Source: Sva-07 sp963752815 (lineage in GTDB: Bacteria > Actinomycetota > Acidimicrobiia > Acidimicrobiales > Ilumatobacteraceae). Taken from it: a stretch of 64,000 nt of DNA. Made by a program: the position numbers and the translations under genes. The notes under the pieces were generated by a model that saw nothing but the letters and a program-made list of their open reading frames with translations, searched no databases and was not told the DNA's origin. Every line of letters begins with the position of its first letter. Position 1 is the stretch's first letter. The DNA lies in NCBI GenBank assembly GCA_963752815.1, contig CAVVZI010000021.1, forward strand, positions 186,001 to 250,000. Reading direction: 5' to 3'. Of this stretch, positions 54,000 through 63,373 are shown piece by piece.

Positions 54000-55385
54000 C
54001 TAGCCCGGATTGTCGTCGTCGCCGGCGGGGGCGGCAGCGAGCAGCTCGGCCAGAGCGCCGGGCAGGCGGGCCGCCAGGTCGGCGGCATCGGGGAGCAGGT
54101 CAGGACAGGTGATGACGCCGAACTCCACGTCGTCCTGACGACTGACCGCAGTGATGTTGAGGGGAACGCCCTCGATGAGCGGACCGATCGGATGCAGGCC
54201 CTCGAGGCGCGCGCCGCCCAGATACAGCGGCACGCGCGGCCCGGGAACCGAGCTGATGATGAGGTTCGCCACGGGTGGCGCCACCTGTGCCGCGCCGGTC
54301 CACCATGCTGCTCGCCACAGGCCGCCGAGCGTTCGCCAGGGCGCGATGGCGGCGAGGTCGCCCAGGGTGCTGACACCGACATCGTCGTGGAGCGCCTTCG
54401 AGCGGGCCGTGTCGACCCCGATGAGACGGACGCGTTCGGCGGGGTCGGCCACATGGACCGGGAGCGTCACGAAGATCGCCGACACCTGGTTGCGCGATGT
54501 GAGCGGGTCACCGTCTTCCGCGCGGATCGACACCGGGACGGTGGCCAGCAGGCCCTGCGACGGCAGCTGACCGTCGGCGTCGAGCCAGTCGCGTGCGGCC
54601 CCTGTGATCGCCGCGAGCACGATGTCGTTGAACGTGACGCCGTACGCCGCCTTGGCCCGCATCACGCCGTCGACGGCGATCGTGGCGAGCGCGACCTGAC
54701 GTCGAGAGGTGAGACGAGCGTGGCCCGACGTTCGGGCGGCCATGAACCCGAACGAGTGACGCCCCACGGTCAGGCTTCGCTGGCTGGCCCGTGTGGCCGC
54801 CCGGCCGGCGCTCCAACCGGCCCGCCACATGAGGCGCGGCAGGTCCGTGAGCCGCAGCGCGGGTGGTGGTTCCGGTGGGGTGAGGTCGATCGACGACGGG
54901 CCGGGCCGGAGTGGCTCGAGGTCGAGGAGTCCCGAGAGGATGCCGACGGCGGTGACGCCATCCGCGAGCGCGTGATGGACCTTGGCGATGATCGCGGCCC
55001 GACCGTCCGCGAGCCGCTCGACGACGTGGAACTCCCACAGCGGGCGATTCCGGTCGAGCCGTTCCTCGGCGATCCTGGCCGCCAACTCCTCGAGGTCGGC
55101 GATGCCGGCGTCCGGTGGGAGGTCGGCGACGTGGAGGTGCTGATCGAGGTCGACGTCCGCGTCGGCCCAGCTCGGCCAGACGCTGAGCGGATCGCGCACG
55201 ATGACCTTGTGGAAGGCCTCGATGGAGTCGAGGCGGGCGGCGACGAGACGGCGCACGGTGTCGAAGGTGAACGGCTCCGGAGCAGTCGACGGGTCGAGGA
55301 CGAGGACACCCAGTACCTGCCAGGGCATGGTCGACGTCTCGGTCAGGAGGAAACCAGCGTCGAGTCCGGCGACCGCGTCAGCCAT
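54000..55385 (-). CDS. Wax ester synthase/diacylglycerol acyltransferase (WS/DGAT)
   Basis: 461 residues. The active-site motif is KVHHALADG (HHxxxDG), with DRNRPLWEFHVVE before it and FNDIVLAAITGA after. The C-terminus has PLNITAVSRQDDVEFGVITC. WS/DGAT enzymes join acyl-CoA to fatty alcohols or diacylglycerol to make storage lipid. It converges on the HSL-type hydrolase gene with eight bases between. Confidence 0.9.
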   Translation of the reverse strand: MADAVAGLDAGFLLTETSTMPWQVLGVLVLDPSTAPEPFTFDTVRRLVAARLDSIEAFHKVIVRDPLSVWPSWADADVDLDQHLHVADLPPDAGIADLEELAARIAEERLDRNRPLWEFHVVERLADGRAAIIAKVHHALADGVTAVGILSGLLDLEPLRPGPSSIDLTPPEPPPALRLTDLPRLMWRAGWSAGRAATRASQRSLTVGRHSFGFMAARTSGHARLTSRRQVALATIAVDGVMRAKAAYGVTFNDIVLAAITGAARDWLDADGQLPSQGLLATVPVSIRAEDGDPLTSRNQVSAIFVTLPVHVADPAERVRLIGVDTARSKALHDDVGVSTLGDLAAIAPWRTLGGLWRAAWWTGAAQVAPPVANLIISSVPGPRVPLYLGGARLEGLHPIGPLIEGVPLNITAVSRQDDVEFGVITCPDLLPDAADLAARLPGALAELLAAAPAGDDDNPG

Positions 55386-55486
55386 GGTTCCACCGTACTG
55401 TTGACGGCGGACCCGACTCCGACGGCGATGGACACGATCCCCCGAGGTGGTCCGACACCGAGGCTTTTGGATGGAGGGAGCAGACC

Positions 55487-57028
55487 GTGGCAGCCAACCG
55501 AACGTTCGAGACCGTCACCGGGTACTGCTGGCCGCAGTCGGCCGTGGCCGGCGACACGGTGTCGCTGCACCTGTCGTCGGCGGGGGCCCGACCGGTGTCG
55601 ATCGAGGTGGCCCGGATCGGCGTCGAACGCACGGTCGTGTTCGAGGAGCGTGGGGTGCCGGTCGACGACCACGCCACCCCGGCCGACGCGTGGGCACACG
55701 GCTGCGGGTGGCCGGCCGCCAGCGAACTGACCATCGATGCCGGTTGGCGTTCGGGGTACTACGAGGTCGTCCTGTCGATCGACGTCGACGGCAAGACCCG
55801 CCGCAGTCACGCGTTCTTCGTCGTGCGGCCGCAGCCCGGGCCGGGCCAGCAGCCGATACTGCTGGCGCTCGGCACCAACACCTGGCACGCGTACAACGAC
55901 TTCGGCGGTCGCAACCTGTACACCGGCGCGACGCAGGTGTCGCTGCAGCGGCCGATGGCGCCCGGCTATCTCCACAAGCCCGATGGCGCCGGCCAGCGGG
56001 TGACGTCGATGCACCCGCCCGACCGGCAGTCGGCGAGCCACTACGCGTTTCTGGTACTCAACCACCTGTCGCCGTACGGCGGATCAGCCGGCTGGCCCAA
56101 CTGGGAGCTCCCGTTCGTGCGCTGGGCCGAGCGCGAGGGCTACGAGTTCGACGTCGTCACGAACGCCGACCTCGAGGATCACCCCGAACTGCTCGGACCG
56201 TCGTCGCCCTGCCGGCTGTACCTGTCGATCGGCCACGACGAGTACTGGTCGGCGGGAATGCGCGACACGGTCGAGGGCTTCATCGGCCGCGGCGGCAACG
56301 CCGCGTTCCTGTCGGGCAACACCGCGTTCTGGCAGGTCCGCCACGAGGACCGCGCCGCGCCGGGAGAACCCGGCGCCACGATGATCGGGTTCAAGGGCGC
56401 GTTCAAACACGACCCGGTGTTCGGCACCGATCGCCAGTCGGAACTGACGACGCTCTGGTCGGACCACCTGCTCGATCGCCCGGAGAACCACATGACCGGC
56501 GTCAGCTTCACCCGCGGCGGCTACCACCGCATCGGCAAGCGGGTCACCTACGGCGCCGGCGGGTACACGCTGCACCGTCCCGAGCACTGGATCTTCGACG
56601 GCACCGGCCTCGACTACGGCGACGTGCTCGGCGCGGGAGCCACGATCGTCGGCTACGAATGCGACGGCTGCGACTTCACCTATCGCGACGGGCTCCCGTA
56701 CCCGACCGGCACCGACGGCACGCCGATGAATTTCGAGATCCTCGGCTCCGCGCCCGCCGCCCACTTCACCCGCACGACCTCGTCGCGGCCGCCCGCGCCG
56801 CACGAACCCGCCGAGGACGAGTTCATCGCGGCGCGCCTCTTCGACACCCGCGACCCGGCGGCGGTCGAGCGGATCGCCCACGGCCACGCCATCCTCGGCA
56901 CCTACGTGTCGGCGGGCGGTGGCACGGTGATCACCTCGGGATCGACCGACTGGGTGTGGGGCCTCGCCGAACGCGATCCGCTCGTCGAGCGGATCACCCG
57001 CAACATCTTCGACCGCCTCGCCACCTGA
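55487..57028 (+). CDS. N,N-dimethylformamidase beta-subunit-like protein
   Basis: 513 residues. GTNTWHAYNDFGGRNLY, SIGHDEYWSAGMRDTVEGFIGRGGNAAFLSGNTAFWQVR and GSTDWVWGLA match the C-terminal domain of the large subunit of N,N-dimethylformamidase. The GTG start follows GGAGGGAG. Members of this family also occur without the small subunit; amide-hydrolase activity is possible but not certain. Confidence 0.8.
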   Translation: MAANRTFETVTGYCWPQSAVAGDTVSLHLSSAGARPVSIEVARIGVERTVVFEERGVPVDDHATPADAWAHGCGWPAASELTIDAGWRSGYYEVVLSIDVDGKTRRSHAFFVVRPQPGPGQQPILLALGTNTWHAYNDFGGRNLYTGATQVSLQRPMAPGYLHKPDGAGQRVTSMHPPDRQSASHYAFLVLNHLSPYGGSAGWPNWELPFVRWAEREGYEFDVVTNADLEDHPELLGPSSPCRLYLSIGHDEYWSAGMRDTVEGFIGRGGNAAFLSGNTAFWQVRHEDRAAPGEPGATMIGFKGAFKHDPVFGTDRQSELTTLWSDHLLDRPENHMTGVSFTRGGYHRIGKRVTYGAGGYTLHRPEHWIFDGTGLDYGDVLGAGATIVGYECDGCDFTYRDGLPYPTGTDGTPMNFEILGSAPAAHFTRTTSSRPPAPHEPAEDEFIAARLFDTRDPAAVERIAHGHAILGTYVSAGGGTVITSGSTDWVWGLAERDPLVERITRNIFDRLAT

Positions 57029-57061
57029 AACGATCGGGGTCAGGCACCGAGCGTTTCAGGT
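57023..57061. repeat. Inverted repeat ACCTGAAACG / CGTTTCAGGT
   Basis: Perfect 10-bp arms separated by 19 bases that include GGGGTCAGGCACCGAG. It overlaps the end of the amidase-like gene and lies before the P450. Possibly a terminator or a small REP-type element. Confidence 0.55.
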
Positions 57062-57106
57062 CGCCCGGTGAGCGGTGACGGCGGGCGGCTGCCTACGGTG
57101 ACGGCC

Positions 57107-58339
57107 ATGGCGAGCACGAACTTCGACGCACCGGTCATCGACCTCACCGCCAACGACTCGTACGGCGGTCAACATCCGTGGGCGCAGTACGCCTGGTTGC
57201 GGGCGAACGATCCGGTGCACTGGCACGAGGAGGCCGACGGCCCGGGCTTCTGGGCGATCACCCGCTACGCCGACATCCGCATGATCAGCCGGCAGCCGAA
57301 GCTGTTCAGCTCGTCGGCGCGTGGCGTGATGCTGGCGGAGTCCGACGAGATGGGCCTGATGATCCAGCGCCAGATGATGCTCGTGATGGACCCACCCGAG
57401 CACGACCGGTTCAAGCTGCTCGTCAGCCGCGGGTTCACCCCGAAGCGCGCCGAACTGTTGCGCGACCGGATCCGCGAACTCGCCCGCGAGATCGTCGACG
57501 ACGTGATCGAACGCGGCGAGTGCGATCTCGTCCACGACGTGGCGGGCCGCCTGCCGTCCGGCCTGATCGCCGAGCTGATGGGCATCCCGCGTGCGGACGG
57601 TGAGCGCCTCTACGAGCTCACCGAGTTGATGCACACCACCGACGACGCCGTCGCCACCCCCGAGCAGCGCGGCGCGGCGACCCTCGAGATGTTGTCGTAC
57701 GCCGGGGAAGTCGCGGCTCGCAAGCGGGCCGAGCCGGGCGACGACATCGCGTCGGGGCTCGTGCAGGCCGAGGTCGACGGCGTAGGCCTCACCGACGGTG
57801 AGCTGCAGTGGTTCTTCCTCCTGCTCGTCAACGCCGGCGGTGACACCACGCGCAACCTGCTGGCGTCGGGCATCCAGCTGCTCTTCGACCACCCGGACGA
57901 ACGTGCCCGTCTCGCCGCAGACCTCGACGGACTCCTGCCGACCACGGTCGAGGAGATGCTGCGGTACACGTCGCCGGTCGTCGACTTCCGTCGCACGGCG
58001 ATGGAGGACACCGTGATCGGTGACCAGCCGATCGCGGCCGGCGACAAGTTGATGATCTTCTACGGCTCGGGGAACCGCGACGAGGAGGTGTTCGCCGATC
58101 CCGACCGCTTCGACGTCGGCCGCGACCCGAACCCCCACATGGCCTTCGGCGGCGGCGGTCCGCACCTCTGCCTCGGTCTGCACGTCGCCCGCATCGAGGT
58201 CGCCGAGATGCTGCGTGAGCTGCTCACCCGCCTGCCGGATCTCGCACCGGCCGGCCCGCGCGAGCCGCTGGCGTCGAACTTCATCAGCGGGGTCCGCACG
58301 ATGCCGGTGCGGTTCACGCCGGGAACTCGCACCGGCTGA
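57107..58339 (+). CDS. Cytochrome P450
   Basis: 410 residues. Heme-binding loop FGGGGPHLCLG with the cysteine ligand, I-helix NAGGDTTRN with the acid-alcohol pair, K-helix EEMLRY (ExxR). The pattern is close to actinobacterial CYP124/125-like steroid or terpenoid hydroxylases; substrate is inferred only loosely. The start at ATG 57107 has no strong ribosome site. Confidence 0.9.
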   Translation: MASTNFDAPVIDLTANDSYGGQHPWAQYAWLRANDPVHWHEEADGPGFWAITRYADIRMISRQPKLFSSSARGVMLAESDEMGLMIQRQMMLVMDPPEHDRFKLLVSRGFTPKRAELLRDRIRELAREIVDDVIERGECDLVHDVAGRLPSGLIAELMGIPRADGERLYELTELMHTTDDAVATPEQRGAATLEMLSYAGEVAARKRAEPGDDIASGLVQAEVDGVGLTDGELQWFFLLLVNAGGDTTRNLLASGIQLLFDHPDERARLAADLDGLLPTTVEEMLRYTSPVVDFRRTAMEDTVIGDQPIAAGDKLMIFYGSGNRDEEVFADPDRFDVGRDPNPHMAFGGGGPHLCLGLHVARIEVAEMLRELLTRLPDLAPAGPREPLASNFISGVRTMPVRFTPGTRTG

Positions 58340-58351
58340 TCCCGGGGATGC

Positions 58352-58417
58352 GGTTCGTTCCGGCCCCGACCCCGAACGAACCCGGTTCGTTCCGGCCCCG
58401 GCCCCGAACGAACCGGG
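58352..58417. repeat. Two tandem hairpins GGTTCGTTC/GAACGAACC
   Basis: A 9-bp stem (58352-58360 / 58374-58382) is followed at once by a 12-bp stem (CCCGGTTCGTTC 58381-58392 / GAACGAACCGGG 58406-58417). Both loops are GC-rich. Probably terminators or REP-like elements behind the P450 gene. The remaining bases to 58554 show nothing recognisable. Confidence 0.65.
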
Positions 58418-58554
58418 ATCGGCCTCGTCACGGCGGCGACGCAACTCGAGTTCGCGGAACCGTTCGGTCAATCGAACCGCTTCGACGGCGCGGCTACGGT
58501 GGCGCCGCCGAGGGCATCGGACCGAGCCGATGCCCGATCCTTGGGGGATCGATC

Positions 58555-59589
58555 ATGACCAACACGCTGTTGCCGACGACGCTCGTCGGTTCGTACGCCA
58601 TGCCGGACTGGCTCATCGATCGCGAGAAGCTCGCCTCGCGGTTTCCGCCGCGCACGCGGGCCCTGGAGTTGTGGCGCGTCGCCCCGGAGTTCCTCGAGGA
58701 GGCCCAGGACGATGCGACCCTGCTGGCGATCCGCGATCAGGAACGGGCGGGACTCGACATCGTCACCGACGGTGAGTTGCGTCGGGAGAGCTACTCCAAC
58801 CGGTTCGCCACGGCGCTCGACGGCGTCGACATCGACAACCCGGGAACGGCGCTCGACCGTTCCGGGCACCCCAACCCCGTCCCGCGCGTCGTCGGCCCTG
58901 TCCGTCGCCGGCATCCGGTGGAGGTGCGCGACGTCGAGTTCCTGCGGGCCAACACCGATCGTCGGATCAAGATCACCGTGCCGGGCCCGTTCACCATGTC
59001 GCAGCAGGCGCAGAACGACCACTACGACTCACTCGCCGAGATGTCCCTCGACTACGCCGTGGCCGTCAACGAGGAGATCCAGGACCTGTTCGCCGCTGGT
59101 GCCGACATCGTGCAGATCGACGAGCCGTACCTGCAGGCGCGCCCGGCGGCCGCGGAGGAGTACGGCCTCGAAGCGCTGAACCGTGCGCTGCTCGGCATCG
59201 TCGGCGAGACCGTCGTCCACCTGTGCTTCGGGTACGCGGCGATCATCCACGAACGCCCCGAGGGCTATTCGTTCCTGCCGCAGCTCGCCCAGTGCACCGT
59301 CGACTCGATCTCGATCGAAACCGCGCAGTCCAATCTCGACTGCTCGGTGCTCGAGGAGCTGCCCGGCAAGACGATGCTCATCGGTGTCCTCGACCTGTCG
59401 ACCCACGAGGTCGAGACGCCCGATGTCGTCGCAGCCCGCATCCGCAAGGCCCTCGTCCACCATCCCGCGGAACAGATCGTCGTCGCGCCGGACTGCGGTC
59501 TCAAGTACCTGCCGCGCGACGTCGCCTTCGGCAAGATGTGCGCCATGGTCGACGGCGCCGCGATCGTGCGCGCCGAACTGGCTGGGTAA
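58555..59589 (+). CDS. Cobalamin-independent methionine synthase-like protein
   Basis: 344 residues. VGSYAMPDWL, TDGELRRESYSNRF, VQIDEPYL and PDCGLKYLPR place it in the MetE C-terminal-domain family (TIM barrel, zinc site with DCG). Short members lacking the N-terminal half act as methyltransferases using other methyl donors. A paralog lies at 63374-64000. Start at ATG with weak ribosome site GGGGGATCGATC. Confidence 0.8.
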   Translation: MTNTLLPTTLVGSYAMPDWLIDREKLASRFPPRTRALELWRVAPEFLEEAQDDATLLAIRDQERAGLDIVTDGELRRESYSNRFATALDGVDIDNPGTALDRSGHPNPVPRVVGPVRRRHPVEVRDVEFLRANTDRRIKITVPGPFTMSQQAQNDHYDSLAEMSLDYAVAVNEEIQDLFAAGADIVQIDEPYLQARPAAAEEYGLEALNRALLGIVGETVVHLCFGYAAIIHERPEGYSFLPQLAQCTVDSISIETAQSNLDCSVLEELPGKTMLIGVLDLSTHEVETPDVVAARIRKALVHHPAEQIVVAPDCGLKYLPRDVAFGKMCAMVDGAAIVRAELAG

Positions 59590-59652
59590 CACCCGTATTC
59601 GTCGATTCGATCGTCGCGCTCACCGACGGCGTGCCGCAGCGGCACGGGGACG

Positions 59653-60480
59653 TCACGCGGTGACGACGATCCCCCCGTCGCACGTGATCACGGCGCCGAC
59701 CGTGAAGGCTCCGGCGCGCGAGGCGAGGAAGATCGCCAACCCGGCGATGTCCTGCGGGGTGCCGACGCGCCCGTGTGGCATCGCTCGGCCCATCGCGTCC
59801 CAGTCGGTGCCCTCGACATCGCCGCCGGTGCCCACGCCCGTGCTGAGCATCCACGTCGGGAACGGGCCGGGCGCGATCGCGTTCAGCAGGATGTTGCGCT
59901 TGACCAGCCGACCCGCGAGCTGGCTCGTCAACGTGTGGACGGCGGCCTTCGACACGCCGTACGAGACGGTGTCGAACGCCGGGCTCCGGATGCCGTCGAT
60001 CGATCCGATGTTGATCACCCGCGACGGCTCGTCGGCGGTGGCCCCGGCCTCGAGGAGTGGCAGGAGCCGCTGCGTGAGGAAGAAGACGCCCTTGACGTTG
60101 GTGTCCATCACCTTGTCCCAGCCGATCTCCGGGAAGTCGTCGACGCTCGCTCCCCACGACACCCCGGCGTTGTTGACCAGCACGTCGAGGCGCGACTCGC
60201 GGGTGGAGAGCTCGGCCGTCAGCGCGTCGATGCCGTCGAGTTCGGCGAGATTGGCGGGAATGGAGATGCACTCGCCGTCGTAGGTCTCGGACAGGCGGGC
60301 TGCCGTCGCGTCACAGACGTCCGCTTTCCGCGAGCTGATGTAGACCTTGGCGCCGTTGGCGAGGAATCCGGCGGCGATCATCTCGCCGATGCCGCGCGAC
60401 CCACCCGTCACGAGCACGACCTTGCCTCGCACGGAGAACAGTTGGTCGATGTTCAGGTCATCGGTGGTCGGGTTCTTCAC
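59653..60480 (-). CDS. Short-chain dehydrogenase/reductase
   Basis: 275 residues. TGGSRGIG binds the cofactor, NNAG follows strand 4, Ser in NIGSIDG, Tyr-Lys in YGVSKAA, C-terminus VGAVITCDGG. Similar to 3-oxoacyl-reductase-like SDRs. It converges with the MetE-like gene and is divergent from the TIR gene. Confidence 0.9.
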   Translation of the reverse strand: MKNPTTDDLNIDQLFSVRGKVVLVTGGSRGIGEMIAAGFLANGAKVYISSRKADVCDATAARLSETYDGECISIPANLAELDGIDALTAELSTRESRLDVLVNNAGVSWGASVDDFPEIGWDKVMDTNVKGVFFLTQRLLPLLEAGATADEPSRVINIGSIDGIRSPAFDTVSYGVSKAAVHTLTSQLAGRLVKRNILLNAIAPGPFPTWMLSTGVGTGGDVEGTDWDAMGRAMPHGRVGTPQDIAGLAIFLASRAGAFTVGAVITCDGGIVVTA

Positions 60481-60637
60481 GGTGGTACCCCTTCGCTCGT
60501 CGCCCGGTGCCGCACTGGCCCGGTGTCGGTTGCATTGTCGTCGGTGCGCGCCGGCGGCGACGCATTCACAGGACGCCCCCAGTGGTAAAATCCGTCGACG
60601 TCGCGGTCGTTGCGGAGCGCGAGGACGGGGAACGGTT

Positions 60638-61649
60638 ATGCGGATCTTCCTCAGTTACCGCCGTGAGGACTCCTCGGCGTGGGCCGGACGCCTCCGCGAT
60701 GTGCTCGCGTCGCGCGTGGGGGAGGAGAACGTCTTCCAGGACGTGACCGCGGTCCGCCCCGGACAGGATTTCAGGGCGGCCATCGACGGCGCGCTCGGCC
60801 GATCGGACGCCGTCCTGGCGGTGATCGGCCCCCACTGGTTGACCGCCGCGAGCGCGGACGGTTTGCGTCATCTGACCGACGAGCACGACCACGTTCGTGC
60901 CGAACTCAGCGCCGCGCTGCGACTGGGTGGGTTGATCGTTCCGGTGCTCGTCGGACGGGCGACAATGCCGAACCCCGAGCAACTGCCCGACGACCTGAAG
61001 CCGCTCGCGGTGCTGCAGGCCGTGACACTCAGCGACGAGACATGGAATCGCGACGTCGAGGACCTGCTCGAGGCCATCGGCGTCGAGTCGCATCCCGCCC
61101 GCACCCGTCGCATGATCATCGCCGTGGGCGCGGTGCTCGCGGTCGTGGCGGTGGTGGCGCTCGCCATCCTGGTCCGTTCCGACGGCGACGACGGTTCGTC
61201 GGCCGACAGCGCGACGACGCCTCCGACCCTGAAACCGCAGTGCCCTGCTCCGGCGGTGTCCGACGAGTGGGACGTGCTCACCACGTCCGACAGACGGCGA
61301 GATCGGACCGTCGGATGCGGCGATCGGTCGCGTCGCCGTCGTCGACGCCCAGTTCCGCCCCAGCGAGGCTGGCAGCGCGTGGGACGTCGTGTTCAGCATC
61401 GACTACACCGCGCTCACCGAGTCCTTCCAGTCGCAGTACTGGCCGAACTACGAACTCACTGCCGGTGGATTGACGTTCGACCCGCGGTGTTTCAGCGTCA
61501 CGGGTGGGGAGATATCTGCTTGCTGTGGTGAGGTGACCGAGGTGCTCGTCGCTTTCGATTCGAGTGTCGACCCCATCGACGGCGCGGCACTGTTGGTCGA
61601 CGGGGGCGGCTTCGGCACTGTCGGGCGCCTCGACCTCACAGCGAGCTGA
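60638..61649 (+). CDS. TIR-domain membrane protein, one frameshift
   Basis: The N-terminus, MRIFLSYRREDSSAWAGRL, with VFQDVTAVRPGQDF and SDAVLAVIGPHWL, is a bacterial TIR domain (residues 1-150) with a conserved Glu in VRAELSAAL, the place of the NADase Glu. A membrane segment (MIIAVGAVLAVVAVVALAILV) follows at about 165-187, then an extracellular domain. The frame shifts near 61285; the rest (VFSIDYTALTESFQ to GRLDLTAS) continues in another frame. Reconstructed length is about 337 residues. Confidence 0.8.
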
Positions 61650-61707
61650 CCTCTCCCACGGGCGGCGAGCGGGAGATTGAGCGACGCCGTTCTGAGAGAA
61701 TGGTTCG

Positions 61708-63341
61708 GTGGACGGATCGCGGGCGGAAGTTGTCTGGCGCGTGGCCAGAGATCCACAGCTGCTGCGCATCCAGTCGTCGTTCCTCGCCTTCGCCTTCGCC
61801 GAGCAGGCGGCCTGGCTGGCGATCCTCGTCTACGCCTACGAGCGCGGCGGCGTCGGCGAGGCGGGCATCGTCGCGGTGGTCCAGCTCGTTCCTGCCATCG
61901 TGCTGGCTCCGTTCGCCGCATACGCGGGCGATCGTTTCCGCCCCGAGCGCGTCCTCGCCCTCGGCTACGTCGCGCAGTCGCTGTCGATGATCGCCACCGC
62001 GGCGGCGATGTGGGCCGACCGCCCGTTGACCGTGTACGCCGCGGGTGCCGTCGTGGCCACCTGCATCACGTTCACGCGGCCGGTGATGGGCGCCATCCTG
62101 CCGATCGTCTCGAACACTCCGAACGACCTCGTCGCGGCAAACGTCGTGACCGGTCTGACGGAGTACGTCGGCATGTTCGTCGGCCCGCTCGCCGCTGCTC
62201 TCCTGCTCGTCGGCGGCACGCCGGCGCTCGTCTTCGCCGTGTGCGCCGCCGTCGTTGGCACGGGCGCGCTGTTGTCGTCGCGGCTCCGGCTGGTGCGCGA
62301 CCACCTGCCGGAGCCGACTCGAGATCGATGCCGGTGGCGTGATCGCCGAGATGTTCGGTGGACTCCGTGCCCTCGGCGAGTACGGCACGCTGCGCATCCT
62401 CGTCGTCATCGTCGGGCTGGGAGCGCTGACCTGCGGCGTCAACGACGTGCTTGATGGTGACGTTCTCCGAGGCGCGCCTCGGGTACGGCGGTGGCGCCGC
62501 TGGACTGCTCGGAGCGGGTTTCGGCGTCGGAGCAGTGTTCGGTGCGGTGGCGGCGGCCGGCCTGATCGGTCGCTCGCACCTGCTGCCCTACCTCGTGGCG
62601 AGTGCCCTCCTGACGCGATCTCGTACTTCGCCCTCATCGGGATCGATGCGCTCGTCCCCGCCGTCGTGACGTTCGTGGCGTTCGGGATGGCGTGAGGGTC
62701 TGCTGCGCATCACGACCGGCGTCGGGATCCAACGCGGCGCTCCCGATCGCGTGCTGGCGCGCATCTTCGGCGTGTCGGAGGGGTTGCAGATGGCGCTGAT
62801 GGCGTCGGGGTCGCTGCTGGTGTCCGTCCTCGTGAGTCAGCTCGGACTCGACGCCGCGCTGGCGATCCTCGGGGCCTGCACGGGGATCGGGCTGCTCCTC
62901 GGGACGGCACGATTCGGGCAGCTCGGTGGCGACCTGCCGCCCCCGCCGGAGCACATCGTCGTTCGTGTCCTCGCCGACCCGGTCTTCGCTCATCTCCGAG
63001 GCCCGGCCGTCGCTCGCCTCGCCGACCGGATCGAGATCGTCACCGCCCAGCCCGGCGACGTCGTGATCACCGAGGGCGAGAGCGGCGACCGCTACTACCT
63101 GGTCGTCGCCGGCCGGTTGGCCGTCACGATCGGTGGCGAGGTCGTGGGCGAACTCGTCGCGGGTGGCTCGTTCGGCGAGATCGCACTGCTCCGCGACGTG
63201 CCCCGCATGGCGACGGTCACGTGCGTCACCGCGGTCGAGTTGTACGCGATCTCACGCGACGACTTCCTGACGGCGGTGACCGGTCACCCGCGCAGCCTGG
63301 CCACGGCGACCCAGATCGCCGATGACCTGGCACCGCGCTGA
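61708..63341 (+). CDS. MFS transporter with C-terminal cyclic-nucleotide-binding domain, frameshifted
   Basis: Hydrophobic segments from GTG 61708 give an MFS-like N-terminal half (ILVYAYERGGVGEAGIVAVVQLVPAIVLAPFAAYAGDRF). The frame changes near 62310, 62450, 62610 and 62695. The end, from about 62940, is a cNMP-binding domain: PGDVVITEGESGDRYYLVVAGRLAVTI, and the phosphate cassette FGEIALLRDVPRMATV. Reconstructed length is about 544 residues. It follows the TIR gene by 58 bases and may respond to a cyclic nucleotide. Confidence 0.75.
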
Positions 63342-63373
63342 ACCTGGGCCAGGTTCGACCGCGCGTCAGCTCG

